From positions 496,001 to 560,000 of the forward strand of contig NZ_JASJND010000001.1 in the NCBI RefSeq assembly GCF_030065535.1: DNA of 64,000 bases, in the 5' to 3' direction. Position 1 is the stretch's first letter; each line of letters opens with the position of its first letter. This document shows positions 25,771-36,195 of the stretch, piece after piece. The DNA comes from Microbacterium dauci. GTDB lineage: Bacteria; Actinomycetota; Actinomycetes; Actinomycetales; Microbacteriaceae. The translations under genes and the position numbers were made by a program. The notes beneath the pieces are model-generated. The model was not told where the DNA came from and did not search any database. It was given only the letters and a program-made list of their open reading frames with translations.

Positions 25771-26540
25771 CGGGGGCGCTCTCCGGTTCGCACGTCCTCG
25801 TCCCGCGCGGCGGCGCGTGGGGTGAGCGCGTCTCCGCTGCCCTGACCGCTCGCGGTGCGGTGCCCGTCGTCGCTCCGCTCATCGAGACGGTGCCCCCGCG
25901 CAACCTCGCCGCGCGCGACCGCGCGTTCGCCGCGCTGGCGGCGGGGGAGTACGCGTGGGTGTTCGTGACGAGCGCCGCGACCGTCGAGCAGCTCCTGGCG
26001 CAGGGCGTGCAGGTACCGGCATCCACTCGCATCGCCACCGTCGGCCAGGCGACCGCACGCGCCGTCGAGGCCGCCGGGTGGCCGGTCGACTTCGTGCCGG
26101 TCGGTGCGTCTTCGGCTGCCGCCATGATCCGCCAGTGGTGCGTCGGTCGTGCACCGTCCGCAACCGGACGCTCGCTCGTGCTGCGCAGCGACCTCGCGCA
26201 GGCCGTCGTGAGCGACGAGCTCGAGGTGCGTGGCTTCCCCGTCGACGTGTGTGTCTCGTATCGCACCGTCGGCGTCGACCTCGACCAACAGGTCGTCGAC
26301 GACCTCCGCACCGGCATCGTCGACGTCGTGCTGCTGACCTCGGTGAGCGTCGGGCGGGAGCTCCGTCGCCAGGTCGGCGCGCTGCCGGCGGGTACCCTCG
26401 TGGCATCCATCGGCCCCGGCACCACTCGCGACGCCGAGACCATCGGGTTCACCGTCGCCCACACCGCACGTTCGCAGGGCATCGAGGCGCTGATCGCCGA
26501 GCTCGACGCCCTCCCCGCTCATCCGAAGGAGTCCGCATGA
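25767..26540 (+). CDS. hemD: Uroporphyrinogen-III synthase
   Basis: The 257-residue product closes and inverts hydroxymethylbilane to uroporphyrinogen III. The family is poorly conserved, but the N-terminal [46 protein letters not shown] and [12 protein letters not shown] blocks fit it, and the position between hemC and hemB is diagnostic. ATGA overlaps occur at both ends. Confidence 0.93.
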   Translation: MTGALSGSHVLVPRGGAWGERVSAALTARGAVPVVAPLIETVPPRNLAARDRAFAALAAGEYAWVFVTSAATVEQLLAQGVQVPASTRIATVGQATARAVEAAGWPVDFVPVGASSAAAMIRQWCVGRAPSATGRSLVLRSDLAQAVVSDELEVRGFPVDVCVSYRTVGVDLDQQVVDDLRTGIVDVVLLTSVSVGRELRRQVGALPAGTLVASIGPGTTRDAETIGFTVAHTARSQGIEALIAELDALPAHPKESA

Positions 26541-27532
26541 CCGCGTTCCCGACCCGCCGCCTCCGCCGCCTGCGCGGCACGCCCGCGCTCCGCCGCCTCG
26601 CCGCCGAGCACCACCTCGTGCCGTCGCAGCTCGTGCTGCCGGTCTTCGTGAAGGAGGGCATCACCGAGGCGCAGCCGATCGCGAGCATGCCCGGCGTCTC
26701 GCAGCATCCGCTCGATGCGCTTCCCGATGTGGTGGATGCCGCGGCCTCGGCCGGCCTCGGCGGGATCATGCTCTTCGGCGTGCCGTTGACGCGCGATGCG
26801 ACCGGCACCGGTGCGACCTCGCCCGACGGCATCCTGAACCGGGCGATCGCCGTCGCGGCACGTGCGGCGGCGGGGCGCCTGACGGTGCAGGCCGACCTCT
26901 GCCTCGACGAGTTCACCGACCACGGCCACTGCGGTGTGCTCGCCGCGGACGGGTCGGTCGACAACGACGCGACGCTCGAGATCTACGCCGAGATGGGCGT
27001 CGCGCAGGCTCGCGCCGGCGCCGACGTGCTCGGTCTGTCGGGGATGATGGACGGCCAGGTCGGCGCGGTGCGCGCCGCGCTGGATGCTGCGGGCTTCGCG
27101 AACGTCGCGATCCTCGCGTACTCGGCGAAGTACGCGTCGGCGTTCTACGGTCCGTTCCGCGACGCGGTCGAGTCGACGCTGCAGGGCGACCGTCGCACCT
27201 ACCAGATGGACCCCGCGAACGGTCGGGAGGGCGTCGAAGAGGCGCTGTTCGACATCGCGGAGGGCGCGGACGTCGTGATGGTGAAGCCCGCGATGCCGTA
27301 CCTCGACGTGCTGGCGCGGGTCGCCGACGCGTCGAGCGTGCCGGTCTGGGCGTACCAGGTGTCGGGCGAGTACGCGATGATCGAGCACGCGGCATCCGCC
27401 GGTCTGATCGATCGGGAGCGCGCGATCGGCGAGAGCCTGCTGGGCATCCGCCGCGCCGGGGCCGATGTCATCCTCACGTACTGGGCGATCGAGGTCGCCG
27501 GCTGGCTGCGCGCCGGGAAGGAGCTCGCATGA
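26537..27532 (+). CDS. hemB: Delta-aminolevulinic acid dehydratase (porphobilinogen synthase)
   Basis: The 331-residue enzyme condenses two 5-aminolevulinates. The two Schiff-base lysines are in YSAKYAS (K198) and [11 protein letters not shown] (K250). The metal loop reads [13 protein letters not shown]: cysteine at 122 and 132 but aspartate at 124, intermediate between the three-cysteine zinc type and the three-aspartate magnesium type. GAAGGAG precedes the ATG, which overlaps the hemD stop. Confidence 0.96.
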   Translation: MTAFPTRRLRRLRGTPALRRLAAEHHLVPSQLVLPVFVKEGITEAQPIASMPGVSQHPLDALPDVVDAAASAGLGGIMLFGVPLTRDATGTGATSPDGILNRAIAVAARAAAGRLTVQADLCLDEFTDHGHCGVLAADGSVDNDATLEIYAEMGVAQARAGADVLGLSGMMDGQVGAVRAALDAAGFANVAILAYSAKYASAFYGPFRDAVESTLQGDRRTYQMDPANGREGVEEALFDIAEGADVVMVKPAMPYLDVLARVADASSVPVWAYQVSGEYAMIEHAASAGLIDRERAIGESLLGIRRAGADVILTYWAIEVAGWLRAGKELA

Positions 27533-28833
27533 GCCGCAACGATGAGCTGTTCGCCCGCGCCCGGGAGGTCATTCCCGGTGGTGTGGATTCGCCCGTCCGC
27601 GCCTACGGGTCGGTCGGCGGGACGCCGCGGTTCATGGTGTCGGCGAAGGGTGCGTACGTCACCGACGCCGACGGTCGCGAGTACGTCGATCTGATCGCGA
27701 GCTGGGGGCCGGCGCTGCTCGGACACTCCCACCCCGCGGTGCTCGACGCCGTTGTCACGGCCGCGCAGCGCGGGCTGTCGTTCGGTGCGCCGACTGCGGC
27801 CGAGACCGAACTGGCGGAGGAGATCCGTCGTCGGGTGCCCGCCGCCGAGAAGGTGCGGCTGGTGTCGACCGGTACCGAGGCGACGATGACGGCGATCCGG
27901 CTCGCGCGCGCCGCGACCGGGCGCGACCTGCTGATCAAGTTCGCGGGGCACTACCACGGGCATTCCGACGGGCTGCTGGCGCAGGCCGGGTCGGGACTCG
28001 CGACGCTCGCGCTGCCGGGGTCGGCGGGCGTGCCGGCGGCGATCGCCGCGCAGACGCTCGTGCTGCCCTACAACGACCGGGCCGCGCTCGAGGCCGTGTT
28101 CGCCGAGCACGACGGCAAGATCGCCGCGATCATCACCGAGGCTGCGGGCGCGAACATGGGTGTCGTGCCGCCGGCGCCGGGATTCACCGCGTTCCTCGCC
28201 GACATCGCGCACCGGAACGGCGCGGTGCTCATCAGCGACGAGGTGCTGACCGGGTTCCGTGCCTCGGCGTCGGGGTACGCGGGAGTGCTGACGGCTGCGG
28301 GAGAGGACGTCGTTCCCGATCTCGTGACGTTCGGCAAGGTGATCGGCGGCGGGCTGCCCGTCGCTGCGGTCGCCGGACGCGCCGACATCATGGATCTGCT
28401 CGCGCCGACCGGTCCGGTCTACCAGGCGGGGACGCTGTCGGGGAACCCGGTCGCGGTCGCCGCCGGGCTCGCGACGCTGACGCTCGCCGACGCAGCGGTG
28501 TACCGGCGGTTGGATGCCGCAGCGCAGGCCGTTGCCGGCGCGGCATCCGCTGCGTTGACGGAGGCCGGGGTGCCGCACGTCGTGCAGTGGGCGGGGACGC
28601 TGTTCAGCATCTTCTTCGGCGACGCCGTTGTCGGCGGGGTGCCGGATTACGCGACCGCGACCGCGCAGGATTCGGCGGCGTACGGCCGGTTCTTCCACGC
28701 GATGCTGGATGCCGGTGTCTCGATGCCGCCGTCCGCGTTCGAGGCCTGGTTCGTCACCGCCGCCCACGACGACGCCGCGATCGGCCGCATCGTCGACGCG
28801 CTGCCTGCGGCGGCGCGGGCTGCTGCGGGCTGA
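27529..28833 (+). CDS. hemL: Glutamate-1-semialdehyde 2,1-aminomutase
   Basis: The 434-residue class III aminotransferase converts glutamate-1-semialdehyde to 5-aminolevulinate. The PLP lysine is in [11 protein letters not shown] (K270); DEVLTGFR and [10 protein letters not shown] are also conserved. It is the last gene of the hemE-Y-Q-H-C-D-B-L operon, starting at ATGA on the hemB stop. Its substrate comes from HemA, encoded divergently at the other end. Confidence 0.96.
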   Translation: MSRNDELFARAREVIPGGVDSPVRAYGSVGGTPRFMVSAKGAYVTDADGREYVDLIASWGPALLGHSHPAVLDAVVTAAQRGLSFGAPTAAETELAEEIRRRVPAAEKVRLVSTGTEATMTAIRLARAATGRDLLIKFAGHYHGHSDGLLAQAGSGLATLALPGSAGVPAAIAAQTLVLPYNDRAALEAVFAEHDGKIAAIITEAAGANMGVVPPAPGFTAFLADIAHRNGAVLISDEVLTGFRASASGYAGVLTAAGEDVVPDLVTFGKVIGGGLPVAAVAGRADIMDLLAPTGPVYQAGTLSGNPVAVAAGLATLTLADAAVYRRLDAAAQAVAGAASAALTEAGVPHVVQWAGTLFSIFFGDAVVGGVPDYATATAQDSAAYGRFFHAMLDAGVSMPPSAFEAWFVTAAHDDAAIGRIVDALPAAARAAAG

Positions 28834-28846
28834 GGCGTGCGCGTTC

Positions 28847-29746
28847 TCAAATCGTGATGCTCCCGAACGCGGACGTACGTCGCGGTTGCCGGGTATCGAG
28901 GCGACGCTCCACCGTCGACAGCGCCTCGAGCGAAAGCGATATCGCCATCAACATCGCTGCGTGAGTCCATTGAACGGACGCCGACAGTCGGGCGTTCAGA
29001 ATGCCCTCTCGAGCTTCGCCGAGCACTTCCACGGCCGAGTATCTGGTTGCTCTGCTTGCAGAAGGATGGCTGAGGCCGCTAATGATCCTCCAGATGCTCG
29101 CTGCGTAATTCCCTGGCACATCCTCCGGGTGCGGGACGGCACGAATGATGCGGGCGTAGCCGGGCAGCCCCTGCGCGACGCTCGACCACGGGATGTCGTG
29201 CTGAGCGCAGATTCCTCGGATCAGCCGTCGCGCCTTCGCGTCGCCCTCCTTGAACGCTGAATCCCCCTTCTTGATTTGATCGACATCGAGCCCACCGTGA
29301 AGTGCGGCGGCTTTCAGCGCCTCCTCGTGAAGAGCTTTGTCCTCGGCGAGATCTTCTACACGTGCGCTCAGCGACCGACGAAGACGTTCACGCTGCTCGT
29401 CCGGTTCAGCGATCCACGTCACGAGCGCCGCGGCTTCGATGATTGAGCGGATAACGGGGTAGTGGCCGTACATGGGCACGGCCATCTGATCGCCCTGGAC
29501 GAGCATCTCGCGTGCGACTCGCAGGTTATCGGCGATCATGCCAAGAATGGTCATGATTTGGTGGCTCACTTGGAGCCAGCTTGTGGCGGCGTCGTCCGAA
29601 CCGAGTTGCGACCACGCTGCTGGGGTTCGCGCAGATATCGCCGCGTGACGGTCGAGTACTAGGTCAACGTACGACAAGCGTTCGAGGAGCAGTTCGGCTG
29701 CGCGCGCCTCATCCGCGTCGGAGATCGATTCTGGGGTTGCTCGCAT
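28847..29746 (-). CDS. Hypothetical helical protein, 299 residues
   Basis: I do not recognise the family. The protein is alpha-helical, without signal peptide or membrane span, and contains an HYPVIRSIIEAAALVTWIAEP segment (given here as HYPVIRSIIEAAAL plus VTWIAEP) that resembles helical proteins annotated only as hypothetical in actinobacteria. Base composition is lower in GC than the haem genes, and GAA/GAT/TTG codons are frequent, which suggests a later arrival. It converges on hemL with a 13-bp gap and lies 66 bp downstream of the HNH gene on the same strand. Confidence 0.65.
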   Translation of the reverse strand: MRATPESISDADEARAAELLLERLSYVDLVLDRHAAISARTPAAWSQLGSDDAATSWLQVSHQIMTILGMIADNLRVAREMLVQGDQMAVPMYGHYPVIRSIIEAAALVTWIAEPDEQRERLRRSLSARVEDLAEDKALHEEALKAAALHGGLDVDQIKKGDSAFKEGDAKARRLIRGICAQHDIPWSSVAQGLPGYARIIRAVPHPEDVPGNYAASIWRIISGLSHPSASRATRYSAVEVLGEAREGILNARLSASVQWTHAAMLMAISLSLEALSTVERRLDTRQPRRTSAFGSITI

Positions 29747-29811
29747 GACGCGAGGTTGCCATCAGCCTCCGACACGGCGAGGATCTCGCACAGGTGGGAG
29801 TAACGAGACCA

Positions 29812-31203
29812 TCACGTCCGCCGAACCGCGGACCGCAACCGCACGGGCGACGTCGTCACCGCGCACCAGGTCATCGAGGTGTCGAACCAGACCGGTGCCA
29901 TCACTTCGGGGACGCCGCGATTCATCCGGATCCGCCAGCCGATCTTGTCGAGGAATCGGTGGTGGAACCAACACAACAGCACCCCGTTGTCGGTGTGGGT
30001 GGGTCCGCCGACGGCGTGCTCGACGACGTGGTGGATCTCGCACCACGCGGCAGGGGTGCCGCACCCGGGGATGATGCAGCCGCCGTCGCGGAGCGCGATC
30101 GCGCGGCGCTGATGCCGGTTGAAGACCCGCTCCTCGTTCCCGATCGAGATGATCCGGCCGTCGCGACTCGTCACGCGCTGGATCGCGCCGGCGCACGCGA
30201 TGTGCCGCGCCACGGCGATCGAGATCGGCTCGTCGCACCCCTGCGCGTGCGCGTACCCGTGGCCGGACGCCAAGTCCTCTTCGGTCGCCTGCACGACCAG
30301 CGTCGGCGCGTGCCCGCCGAGCGTGGGCAGCAGGCCACTGGATGCCGCGGCGCCCAGCGCCGCCGCGAGCGCGTCGTGCTGCCGCTGCGCGCGCGACCGG
30401 TCGTCGCGAGGCGCGTCCAGGGAGGGATCGTCGTCGGGGACGAATGCGACCTTGGGGGAGAGCTGCGCATCGAAGATCGTCTGCAGTTGCGCGGCGACGT
30501 CGGGGAGCAACATCCCGCGCATCGGCACACCGTGCGGCGTCGCGGCGCCGAGGACGACCGACCGCTTCCGCTCGGCGGCACGCTCGCGGGGCTCGGCACC
30601 GTCTTGATCGAGTGCGACCGCCCACGTCTGCGCGTGGATCTTCAGCAGCGCCGCGCACGCGGGCGGCGCGCCATCGGGTCCTTCGCCGCGCGCTTCGGCC
30701 ACGACGACGGCGGCCGCGTCGCGACGGGTGTCGTCGGGCACACGCGGCGAGGTGGTCCGGAGCGGTTCCGTGATGGCGAGCACGCCGTCGACACCGAGCA
30801 CCCCGTCGACCATCGCGGTGCGGACCTCCGGGTACGACGCCGCGCACCGCTCACCGGTGATCTCCGACACCGCCGGCCGCACCGCGGTCGCGGCGCGCTG
30901 CAACCGGGCCGCGCTCCGAGCATCGACACGGGTGAGCTGCTCGACGAGTTCGGTGACGTCGCGGCATCCGAGATGGGACGTCATCCGCTCGTCGCGCACC
31001 GGCTGCTCCGACCGTCGCGTCACCTCGCCGACCGCGTCCACGAGCAGAGCCTCGACGAGCCGCTGCAGGTCGCCGACGGCGGACAGCTGCTGTGCGAGTT
31101 CGGTCTCCGTTGCCCGCTCGAGCCACCGCTCGGCGTCGCTCCGCGCGACGACCGTCGCAACCTGCGTCTGCAGGTCGCGAAGCGGCTGTCGGAGGAGGTC
31201 CAT
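29812..31203 (-). CDS. DUF222 / HNH endonuclease domain protein
   Basis: The 463-residue protein has the long N-terminal DUF222 region and a C-terminal HNH nuclease motif: [18 protein letters not shown], then [19 protein letters not shown], with four cysteines for zinc and the HH pair. Actinobacterial genomes carry many such genes, often in several copies like a mobile family, and their biological role is not settled. ATG 31203 is preferred because a G-rich GGGGGT precedes it; an ATG at 31233 would add ten residues. Confidence 0.88.
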   Translation of the reverse strand: MDLLRQPLRDLQTQVATVVARSDAERWLERATETELAQQLSAVGDLQRLVEALLVDAVGEVTRRSEQPVRDERMTSHLGCRDVTELVEQLTRVDARSAARLQRAATAVRPAVSEITGERCAASYPEVRTAMVDGVLGVDGVLAITEPLRTTSPRVPDDTRRDAAAVVVAEARGEGPDGAPPACAALLKIHAQTWAVALDQDGAEPRERAAERKRSVVLGAATPHGVPMRGMLLPDVAAQLQTIFDAQLSPKVAFVPDDDPSLDAPRDDRSRAQRQHDALAAALGAAASSGLLPTLGGHAPTLVVQATEEDLASGHGYAHAQGCDEPISIAVARHIACAGAIQRVTSRDGRIISIGNEERVFNRHQRRAIALRDGGCIIPGCGTPAAWCEIHHVVEHAVGGPTHTDNGVLLCWFHHRFLDKIGWRIRMNRGVPEVMAPVWFDTSMTWCAVTTSPVRLRSAVRRT

Positions 31204-31339
31204 ACCCCCAATTCTGCCGAGGGGGTCCGACATTGATCGCTGAAAAAGGGCCGATCCAACGCCGAAAAACCAGGTTCGCGGATGAGGTTTATCTCATGTG
31301 TGCGCGCGGGAGAGATCTGGCTTCGAGACCCGCCCCAAC

Positions 31340-31345
31340 TAGGCT
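31340..31345 (+). promoter_or_regulatory. Leaderless -10 box (TAGGCT) of rsmA
   Basis: TAGGCT lies 7 nt before ATG 31353. It supports this start over upstream in-frame codons. Confidence 0.65.
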
Positions 31346-31352
31346 GGACACC

Positions 31353-32192
31353 ATGCCCGTGACCTTGCTCGGCGCCGCCGAGATCCGTGCGCTCGCCGCC
31401 GACCTCGACGTGACCCCGACCAAGAAGCTCGGGCAGAACTTCGTCGTCGACGCGAACACGGTCCGCAAGATCGTTACGGCCGCGAAGGTCACCGCCGCCG
31501 ACCGTGTCGTCGAGGTCGGGCCGGGCCTCGGATCGCTGACCCTCGCGATCCTCGAGACCGGCGCACCCGTCACGGCCGTCGAGATCGACCACCGCCTCGC
31601 CGCGCACCTGCCGACGACCGCCGCTGCCCACGGCGTGCCGGACGGCGCGCTCACCGTCGTCCCCGCCGATGCACTCCGCGTCACCGAGCTCCCCGGCGAT
31701 CCGAACGTGCTCGTCGCGAACCTCCCGTACAACGTCAGCGTGCCGGTGCTCCTCCACTTCATGGAGACGTTCCCGGGCATCGAACGCGGCGTTGTCATGG
31801 TGCAGGCCGAGGTCGCCGAGCGCCTCGCCGCCCCGCCGGGATCGAAGATCTACGGCGCCCCCAGCGTCAAGGCCGCCTGGTACGGCCCGTGGCGCCTCGC
31901 CGGCACCGTCTCGCGCCAGGTGTTCTGGCCGGTCCCGAACGTCGACAGCCTGCTCGTCGGCTTCGAGCGCGACGCGACCCCGCGGGGGAGTGAAGAGCTC
32001 CGTCGTCGCACCTTCCACATCGTGGATGCCGCGTTCCAGCAGCGCCGGAAGATGCTGCGCCAGGCGCTGTCGGGGCTCTTCGGCGGGTCGTCGGGCACCG
32101 CGAGTGCGGTCCTCGAGCAGGCCGGTGTTCCGCCGACGGCGCGCGGCGAGGATCTCACGATCGAGGACTACGTCCGCATCGCACGCGTCTGA
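31353..32192 (+). CDS. rsmA: 16S rRNA dimethyladenosine transferase
   Basis: The 279-residue KsgA/RsmA enzyme dimethylates A1518 and A1519 of 16S rRNA. Motifs are [12 protein letters not shown], the SAM-binding [12 protein letters not shown] and the catalytic [12 protein letters not shown]. The start is ATG 31353 behind a leaderless -10 box. In many actinobacteria ispE follows directly; here ispE is 4 kb downstream, behind three unrelated genes. Confidence 0.96.
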   Translation: MPVTLLGAAEIRALAADLDVTPTKKLGQNFVVDANTVRKIVTAAKVTAADRVVEVGPGLGSLTLAILETGAPVTAVEIDHRLAAHLPTTAAAHGVPDGALTVVPADALRVTELPGDPNVLVANLPYNVSVPVLLHFMETFPGIERGVVMVQAEVAERLAAPPGSKIYGAPSVKAAWYGPWRLAGTVSRQVFWPVPNVDSLLVGFERDATPRGSEELRRRTFHIVDAAFQQRRKMLRQALSGLFGGSSGTASAVLEQAGVPPTARGEDLTIEDYVRIARV

Positions 32193-32595
32193 CCCCGCGG
32201 CATCCGGACGACGGCGTCCATCCGTCCTGAGCTTCCGCTCGCCCGGGCGTCGCGCCCGCGGCATCCGCTCGTCCGACCACCCCACCAGCGTCGCGTTCCT
32301 GCGGAAATGTCGTCTCTTGAGGGCTGAACCTGCGCGCTCGCTCCTCAGGCGGCCGCATCTCCTCAGCACCCCGGCTCACACGCGCCTCATCGCTGTGTGA
32401 ACCGGAAGTCACATGACGAAAACGAAGGTGTCAGGGCCCTGAGTCCTCCCGAACGGATGCCGCCCCGCGCGTTCGCGCTTCGTTCCGCACGCGTTCACGA
32501 AACATGCCTGTAACATTTCCACCAGCACCACCCGAGCATCACCGAGCACCACCCGACAGGTACCACCCGAGCACCACCGTCGAAAGGGAACGACC
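32193..32595. other. 403-bp intergenic region with a solitary repeat copy
   Basis: No gene is supported here. At 32396-32419 stands a copy of the 24-bp terminal sequence of the 14.6-15.1 kb repeat (core GGAAGTCACATGACGA). CCGGCTCACA at 32371-32380 forms an inverted partner to TGTGAACCGG at 32396-32405 around a 15-nt loop. Between 32520 and 32580 CCGAGCACCACC-like words recur four times just before the next gene. Confidence 0.7.
32371..32419. repeat. Solitary copy of the 14.6-15.1 kb repeat end
   Basis: The sequence at 32396-32419 differs at one base from the consensus terminal 24-mer, and the similarity extends through GAAAACGAAGGT, which mirrors the outer flank of the left end at 14624-14637. 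This shows that the repeat is dispersed. Confidence 0.8.
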
Positions 32596-33504
32596 ATGCG
32601 CCGCGCCGAGCACCCGGCCGCCGAACGGATCGTGCTGCACATCAGCGACACCCACCTCCGCGCACCCGGGCCCAAGCTGTTCGACACCGTCGACGGCCAC
32701 GCCTCGCTGACGACCGCGCTCGACGCGATCGAGGCGAGCGGCCTGGCTCCCGACGCCGTCGTGTTCACCGGCGACCTCGTCGACCTCGGCGAAGCGGCGG
32801 CGTACGACCTGCTCCGCGAACTCGTCGAGCCGTTCGCCGAGCGCATCGGCGCGAAGCTGCTCTGGGTCATGGGCAACCACGACGCTCGGCCCGAGTTCCG
32901 CGCCCGTCTGCTCGACGAGACGACCGGCGACCCCTTCGCCCCCTACGACCGCGTCGACGAGCTCGACGGCTTGCGCATCGTGACGCTCGACTCGACCGTC
33001 CCCGGCGCCCACCACGGCGAGGTCGCCGACGCGCAGCTGGCATGGCTCCGCGACGTGCTCGCTACCCCCGCGCCGCTCGGCACCATCCTTGCGATGCACC
33101 ACCCGCCCGTGCCGAGCGTGCTCCCGCTCGCCTCGAGCGTAGAGCTGCGCGACCAGCGACGCCTCGCCGACGTCCTCCGCGGCACCGACGTGCGCGCCAT
33201 CATCGCCGGGCACCTGCACTACTCGACGTTCGCGACGTTCGCCGGCATCCCGGTGTCGGTCGCATCGTCCACCTGCTATGCGCAAGACCTGACGGTCCCC
33301 GTCGGCGGCACACGCCCGCAGGACGGTGCCCGCTCGTACAACCTCGTGCACGTCTACGACGAGACGGTCGTCCACTCCGTCGTGCCGCTCGACGCGGCGC
33401 GCACCCTCGAGTACATCGACGCCGACGAGGCGCAGCGACGCCTCGCGGGCGCCGGCATCAGCGGTGCGACGACGCGAGCGGCTCGGCAGCCGGCGCTGCA
33501 CTGA
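32596..33504 (+). CDS. Calcineurin-like metallophosphoesterase (CpdA-like 3',5'-cyclic nucleotide phosphodiesterase)
   Basis: The 302-residue cytoplasmic enzyme shows the full metallophosphoesterase set: ISDTHL (metal-binding D and H), FTGDLVD, MGNHD, AMHHPP and GHLHYS. The order and size match the class III cyclic-nucleotide phosphodiesterases (Rv0805/CpdA type), though other phosphodiesters are possible substrates. GAAAGGGA stands before ATG. The last 47 bp overlap the converging Stealth-type gene. Confidence 0.88.
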   Translation: MRRAEHPAAERIVLHISDTHLRAPGPKLFDTVDGHASLTTALDAIEASGLAPDAVVFTGDLVDLGEAAAYDLLRELVEPFAERIGAKLLWVMGNHDARPEFRARLLDETTGDPFAPYDRVDELDGLRIVTLDSTVPGAHHGEVADAQLAWLRDVLATPAPLGTILAMHHPPVPSVLPLASSVELRDQRRLADVLRGTDVRAIIAGHLHYSTFATFAGIPVSVASSTCYAQDLTVPVGGTRPQDGARSYNLVHVYDETVVHSVVPLDAARTLEYIDADEAQRRLAGAGISGATTRAARQPALH

Positions 33505-35032
33505 CCGCGGGGTTCTCCCACGGCGCCCGGATCGGGAACAGCCGCTCCAGCAGTCCCGTGACCGCGCGCACGCGCACCGGTTCCGGCACCTCGTGGTCGC
33601 CGCCGTCGTTGAGGCAGAACATGTCGACGTCGGTGCGATCGGCGAGCCGCTCCATCCGGCGCAGCGACGCGGCCTGCGTCGTCTGGAAGTAGCGCACCCG
33701 CGGCGCGGTCGACGCGATCGCGCGCCCGGTGAACTGCGCGTAGTAGTGGTAGAGGCAGTTGGTCACCGACACGTCGGTCGCCGATCGGAACCGGGATGCC
33801 GCGGTGCTTGCGATCTGCTCCGGGAACTCCTGCTCGAGCTCGAACATGATGCTCCGACGCAGTGGCGCCGCGCAGTGCTCGAGGTCGCGCACGATCGTGC
33901 GGCCGAAGCGCTCAGAGAGGAGTGCGCGGTTGTTTCGGAGCGCGTTGTCGTGGCCGCTGCGCGCCGTACGATTCGGCCCGGTGCCGATGCGGATCTCGCA
34001 CTCGACGAACGACGAGACACCACCGGGGGAGAAGAACAGGTCGGGCGACACCGAACGGCCGAAGAACATGTCGTCGTTCGAGTAGAGGAAGTGCTCTGCG
34101 AGCCCGTCGATGCGGTGCAGCTGCGCTTCGACCGCGTGGGAGTTGTGCGTCGGTAGCACCGAGGTGTCGGCGAAGAACTCTTCGCTGCGCACGATCGTCA
34201 CTTTGGGGTGATCGAGCAGCCATGCGGGCGCGGGGGAATCGGTCGCGATGAAGATGCGGCGCACCCACGGCGCGTACATGTGTACGCTCCGCAGCGCGTA
34301 GCGCAGCTCGTCGACGTGACGGAACCGGGCGGGCCCGTCGTCGCCCTCGCCGACCACGTACTCTGACATCCGCGCAGCGCGCTGGCGCTGGAAGTCGGTC
34401 GACGATCCGTCGACCCACGAGAACACCATGTCGATGTCGTGCGTGATTTCGCCCGGGTGCGGGTCGAACATGCCGCGCAGCGTCTCCCACGCACGTCCGT
34501 ACCGTTCGACGGTCGTCCGCTCGAGGTCCTCCACGGGGATCGCTCGTCGAGTGAGCGCGTTCGCGAGGGGCGCTTCGACGACCTCTTCGCCGAACCGCCA
34601 GAACTCGAGTCGCGCGGCGAGTCCCGCGCCGTAGCGCAGTCCACCGGCGAGCCGCGGGCGGAACACGCGCACCGACGACGGGCCGGTCGCACTGTGCCGG
34701 TAGTCGGTGAGTGGCACCGTGGTGCCGCCCTTCGGCTTCACGTACAGCGGCTCGGTCGCCGCGATGCGGGTCAGCGCCCGGAAGGCGCGGGCCCGGTCGG
34801 CGAGGTCGACCGCCAGTGCGGGGGCCGCGCCATCGTGACGCAGCAGGAGATGGTGGATGCCGTCGGCGTCGAGCGCGTCCGCGACGAGCAGCAGGTCGGC
34901 GATGCGCGCCTGCTCGGGTGTCGTGTCGTCGTGGCGGAGGTGCAGGATCCCGCCGTGCAGGACGATGTCGCTGCGTTCCAGGAATCCGCTCCACGAAGTG
35001 CCGTCCTGCGGCAGTGCAGTCATGCGGGGCAT
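33458..35032 (-). CDS. Stealth-family sugar-phosphate transferase (capsular polysaccharide phosphotransferase-like)
   Basis: The 524-residue protein carries the Stealth conserved regions: CR1 [14 protein letters not shown]2 with [21 protein letters not shown]3 with the [10 protein letters not shown] and [11 protein letters not shown] motifs, and CR4 near [10 protein letters not shown]. Family members move hexose-1-phosphate units from nucleotide sugars in cell-wall or capsule glycan synthesis. AGGAGG stands at good spacing before ATG 35032. No capsule or teichoic-acid genes are adjacent, so its acceptor is unknown. Confidence 0.9.
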   Translation of the reverse strand: MPRMTALPQDGTSWSGFLERSDIVLHGGILHLRHDDTTPEQARIADLLLVADALDADGIHHLLLRHDGAAPALAVDLADRARAFRALTRIAATEPLYVKPKGGTTVPLTDYRHSATGPSSVRVFRPRLAGGLRYGAGLAARLEFWRFGEEVVEAPLANALTRRAIPVEDLERTTVERYGRAWETLRGMFDPHPGEITHDIDMVFSWVDGSSTDFQRQRAARMSEYVVGEGDDGPARFRHVDELRYALRSVHMYAPWVRRIFIATDSPAPAWLLDHPKVTIVRSEEFFADTSVLPTHNSHAVEAQLHRIDGLAEHFLYSNDDMFFGRSVSPDLFFSPGGVSSFVECEIRIGTGPNRTARSGHDNALRNNRALLSERFGRTIVRDLEHCAAPLRRSIMFELEQEFPEQIASTAASRFRSATDVSVTNCLYHYYAQFTGRAIASTAPRVRYFQTTQAASLRRMERLADRTDVDMFCLNDGGDHEVPEPVRVRAVTGLLERLFPIRAPWENPAVSAAPAAEPLASSHR

Positions 35033-35106
35033 GGGTCCTCCTGGTGCTTGATCGACTCACGATAGGCGGGGTTCGTTTCGTGCGGATTTCGTGGTGCGCG
35101 AATCGA

Positions 35107-35112
35107 TAGCCT
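35107..35112 (+). promoter_or_regulatory. Leaderless -10 box (TAGCCT)
   Basis: TAGCCT lies 6 nt before ATG 35119. The gap GGGGGC could also act as a weak ribosome site, so leaderless translation is inferred. Confidence 0.55.
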
Positions 35113-35118
35113 GGGGGC

Positions 35119-36195
35119 ATGAGCATCGACTACGCCGAGCGTTTCCCAGCGTCGCGGAACGGCGATACCCACCGGCCATACCAGGCGGCATCCGATCGGT
35201 ACGAGGGTGGCGCATTCCGTCAGGTCGGCACGAGCGGCCTGTGGCTGCCCGCGATCTCGCTGGGGCTGTGGTGGAACTTCGGCGACAACGTGCCGTTCCA
35301 GAACCAGCGTGAGGTGCTCCGCCACGCGTTCGACAACGGCATCACGCACTTCGACCTCGCGAACAACTACGGCCCGCCGTTCGGCACCGCCGAGACCAAC
35401 TTCGGCCGAATGATGCGCGAGGACTTCGCGCCGTACCGCGACGAGTTGATCATCTCTTCGAAGGCCGGCTACGACATGTGGCCCGGCCCCTACGGCAACA
35501 ACGGCTCGCGCAAGTACCTCATCGCGAGCGCCGAGCAGTCTCTCAAGCGCATGAGTGTCGACTACGTCGACATCTTCTACTCGCACCGCGTTGACCCGCT
35601 GACGCCGATCGAGGAGACGGTCGCCGCGCTCGACACGCTGGTGCGTCAGGGCAAGGCGCTCTACGTCGGCGTCTCGTCATACAGCGCCGAGCGCACCGCC
35701 GAGGCCGTGGCGGTCGCCACCGAGCTGGGCACGCCGCTCGTCATCCACCAGCCGTCGTACTCGATCCTGAACCGCTGGATCGAGGACGGCCTCACCGACA
35801 CGCTCCGCACGGCGGGCATGGGCGCGATCGCATTCACCCCGCTCGCGCAGGGGCTGCTCACCGACAAGTACCTCGGTGACGGCACCGGCGACCGCTCGCA
35901 GAGCCGCTTCTCGCTGCCCGACGGCAAGCTCAGCGAGACGGCGCTCGACACGCTGCGGGCCCTGAACCAGATCGCCCGCGATCGCGGCCAGACGCTCGCG
36001 CAGATGGCGATCCAATGGATCCTCCGCGACGAGGTCGTCACGTCCGCGCTCATCGGCGCGTCGAGCCCGGCGCAGCTCGACCAGAACCTCGCCGCGACTG
36101 CCGGCGCGCCGTTCGACGACGACGAGCTGGCACGCATCGACGAGCTCTCGGGTGCGATCGACGTGAACCTGTGGGCGGAGTCGTCGGACGCGTGA
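35119..36195 (+). CDS. Aldo/keto reductase (YghZ/MgrA-like)
   Basis: The 358-residue NADPH-dependent reductase fits the AKR14 group that reduces methylglyoxal and similar aldehydes. The catalytic tetrad is visible: D and Y in FDLANNYGPPFG, K in ISSKAGYDMWPGPYG and H in DIFYSHRVDP. The C-terminal ALIGASSPAQLDQNL segment binds the cofactor phosphate. Its TGA overlaps the ispE GTG. Confidence 0.93.
   Translation: MSIDYAERFPASRNGDTHRPYQAASDRYEGGAFRQVGTSGLWLPAISLGLWWNFGDNVPFQNQREVLRHAFDNGITHFDLANNYGPPFGTAETNFGRMMREDFAPYRDELIISSKAGYDMWPGPYGNNGSRKYLIASAEQSLKRMSVDYVDIFYSHRVDPLTPIEETVAALDTLVRQGKALYVGVSSYSAERTAEAVAVATELGTPLVIHQPSYSILNRWIEDGLTDTLRTAGMGAIAFTPLAQGLLTDKYLGDGTGDRSQSRFSLPDGKLSETALDTLRALNQIARDRGQTLAQMAIQWILRDEVVTSALIGASSPAQLDQNLAATAGAPFDDDELARIDELSGAIDVNLWAESSDA

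Noticed and set aside
31092..32192. 366-residue RsmA
   Set aside because: The upstream part is antisense to the HNH gene; ATG 31353 has a leaderless -10 box and the normal N-terminus.
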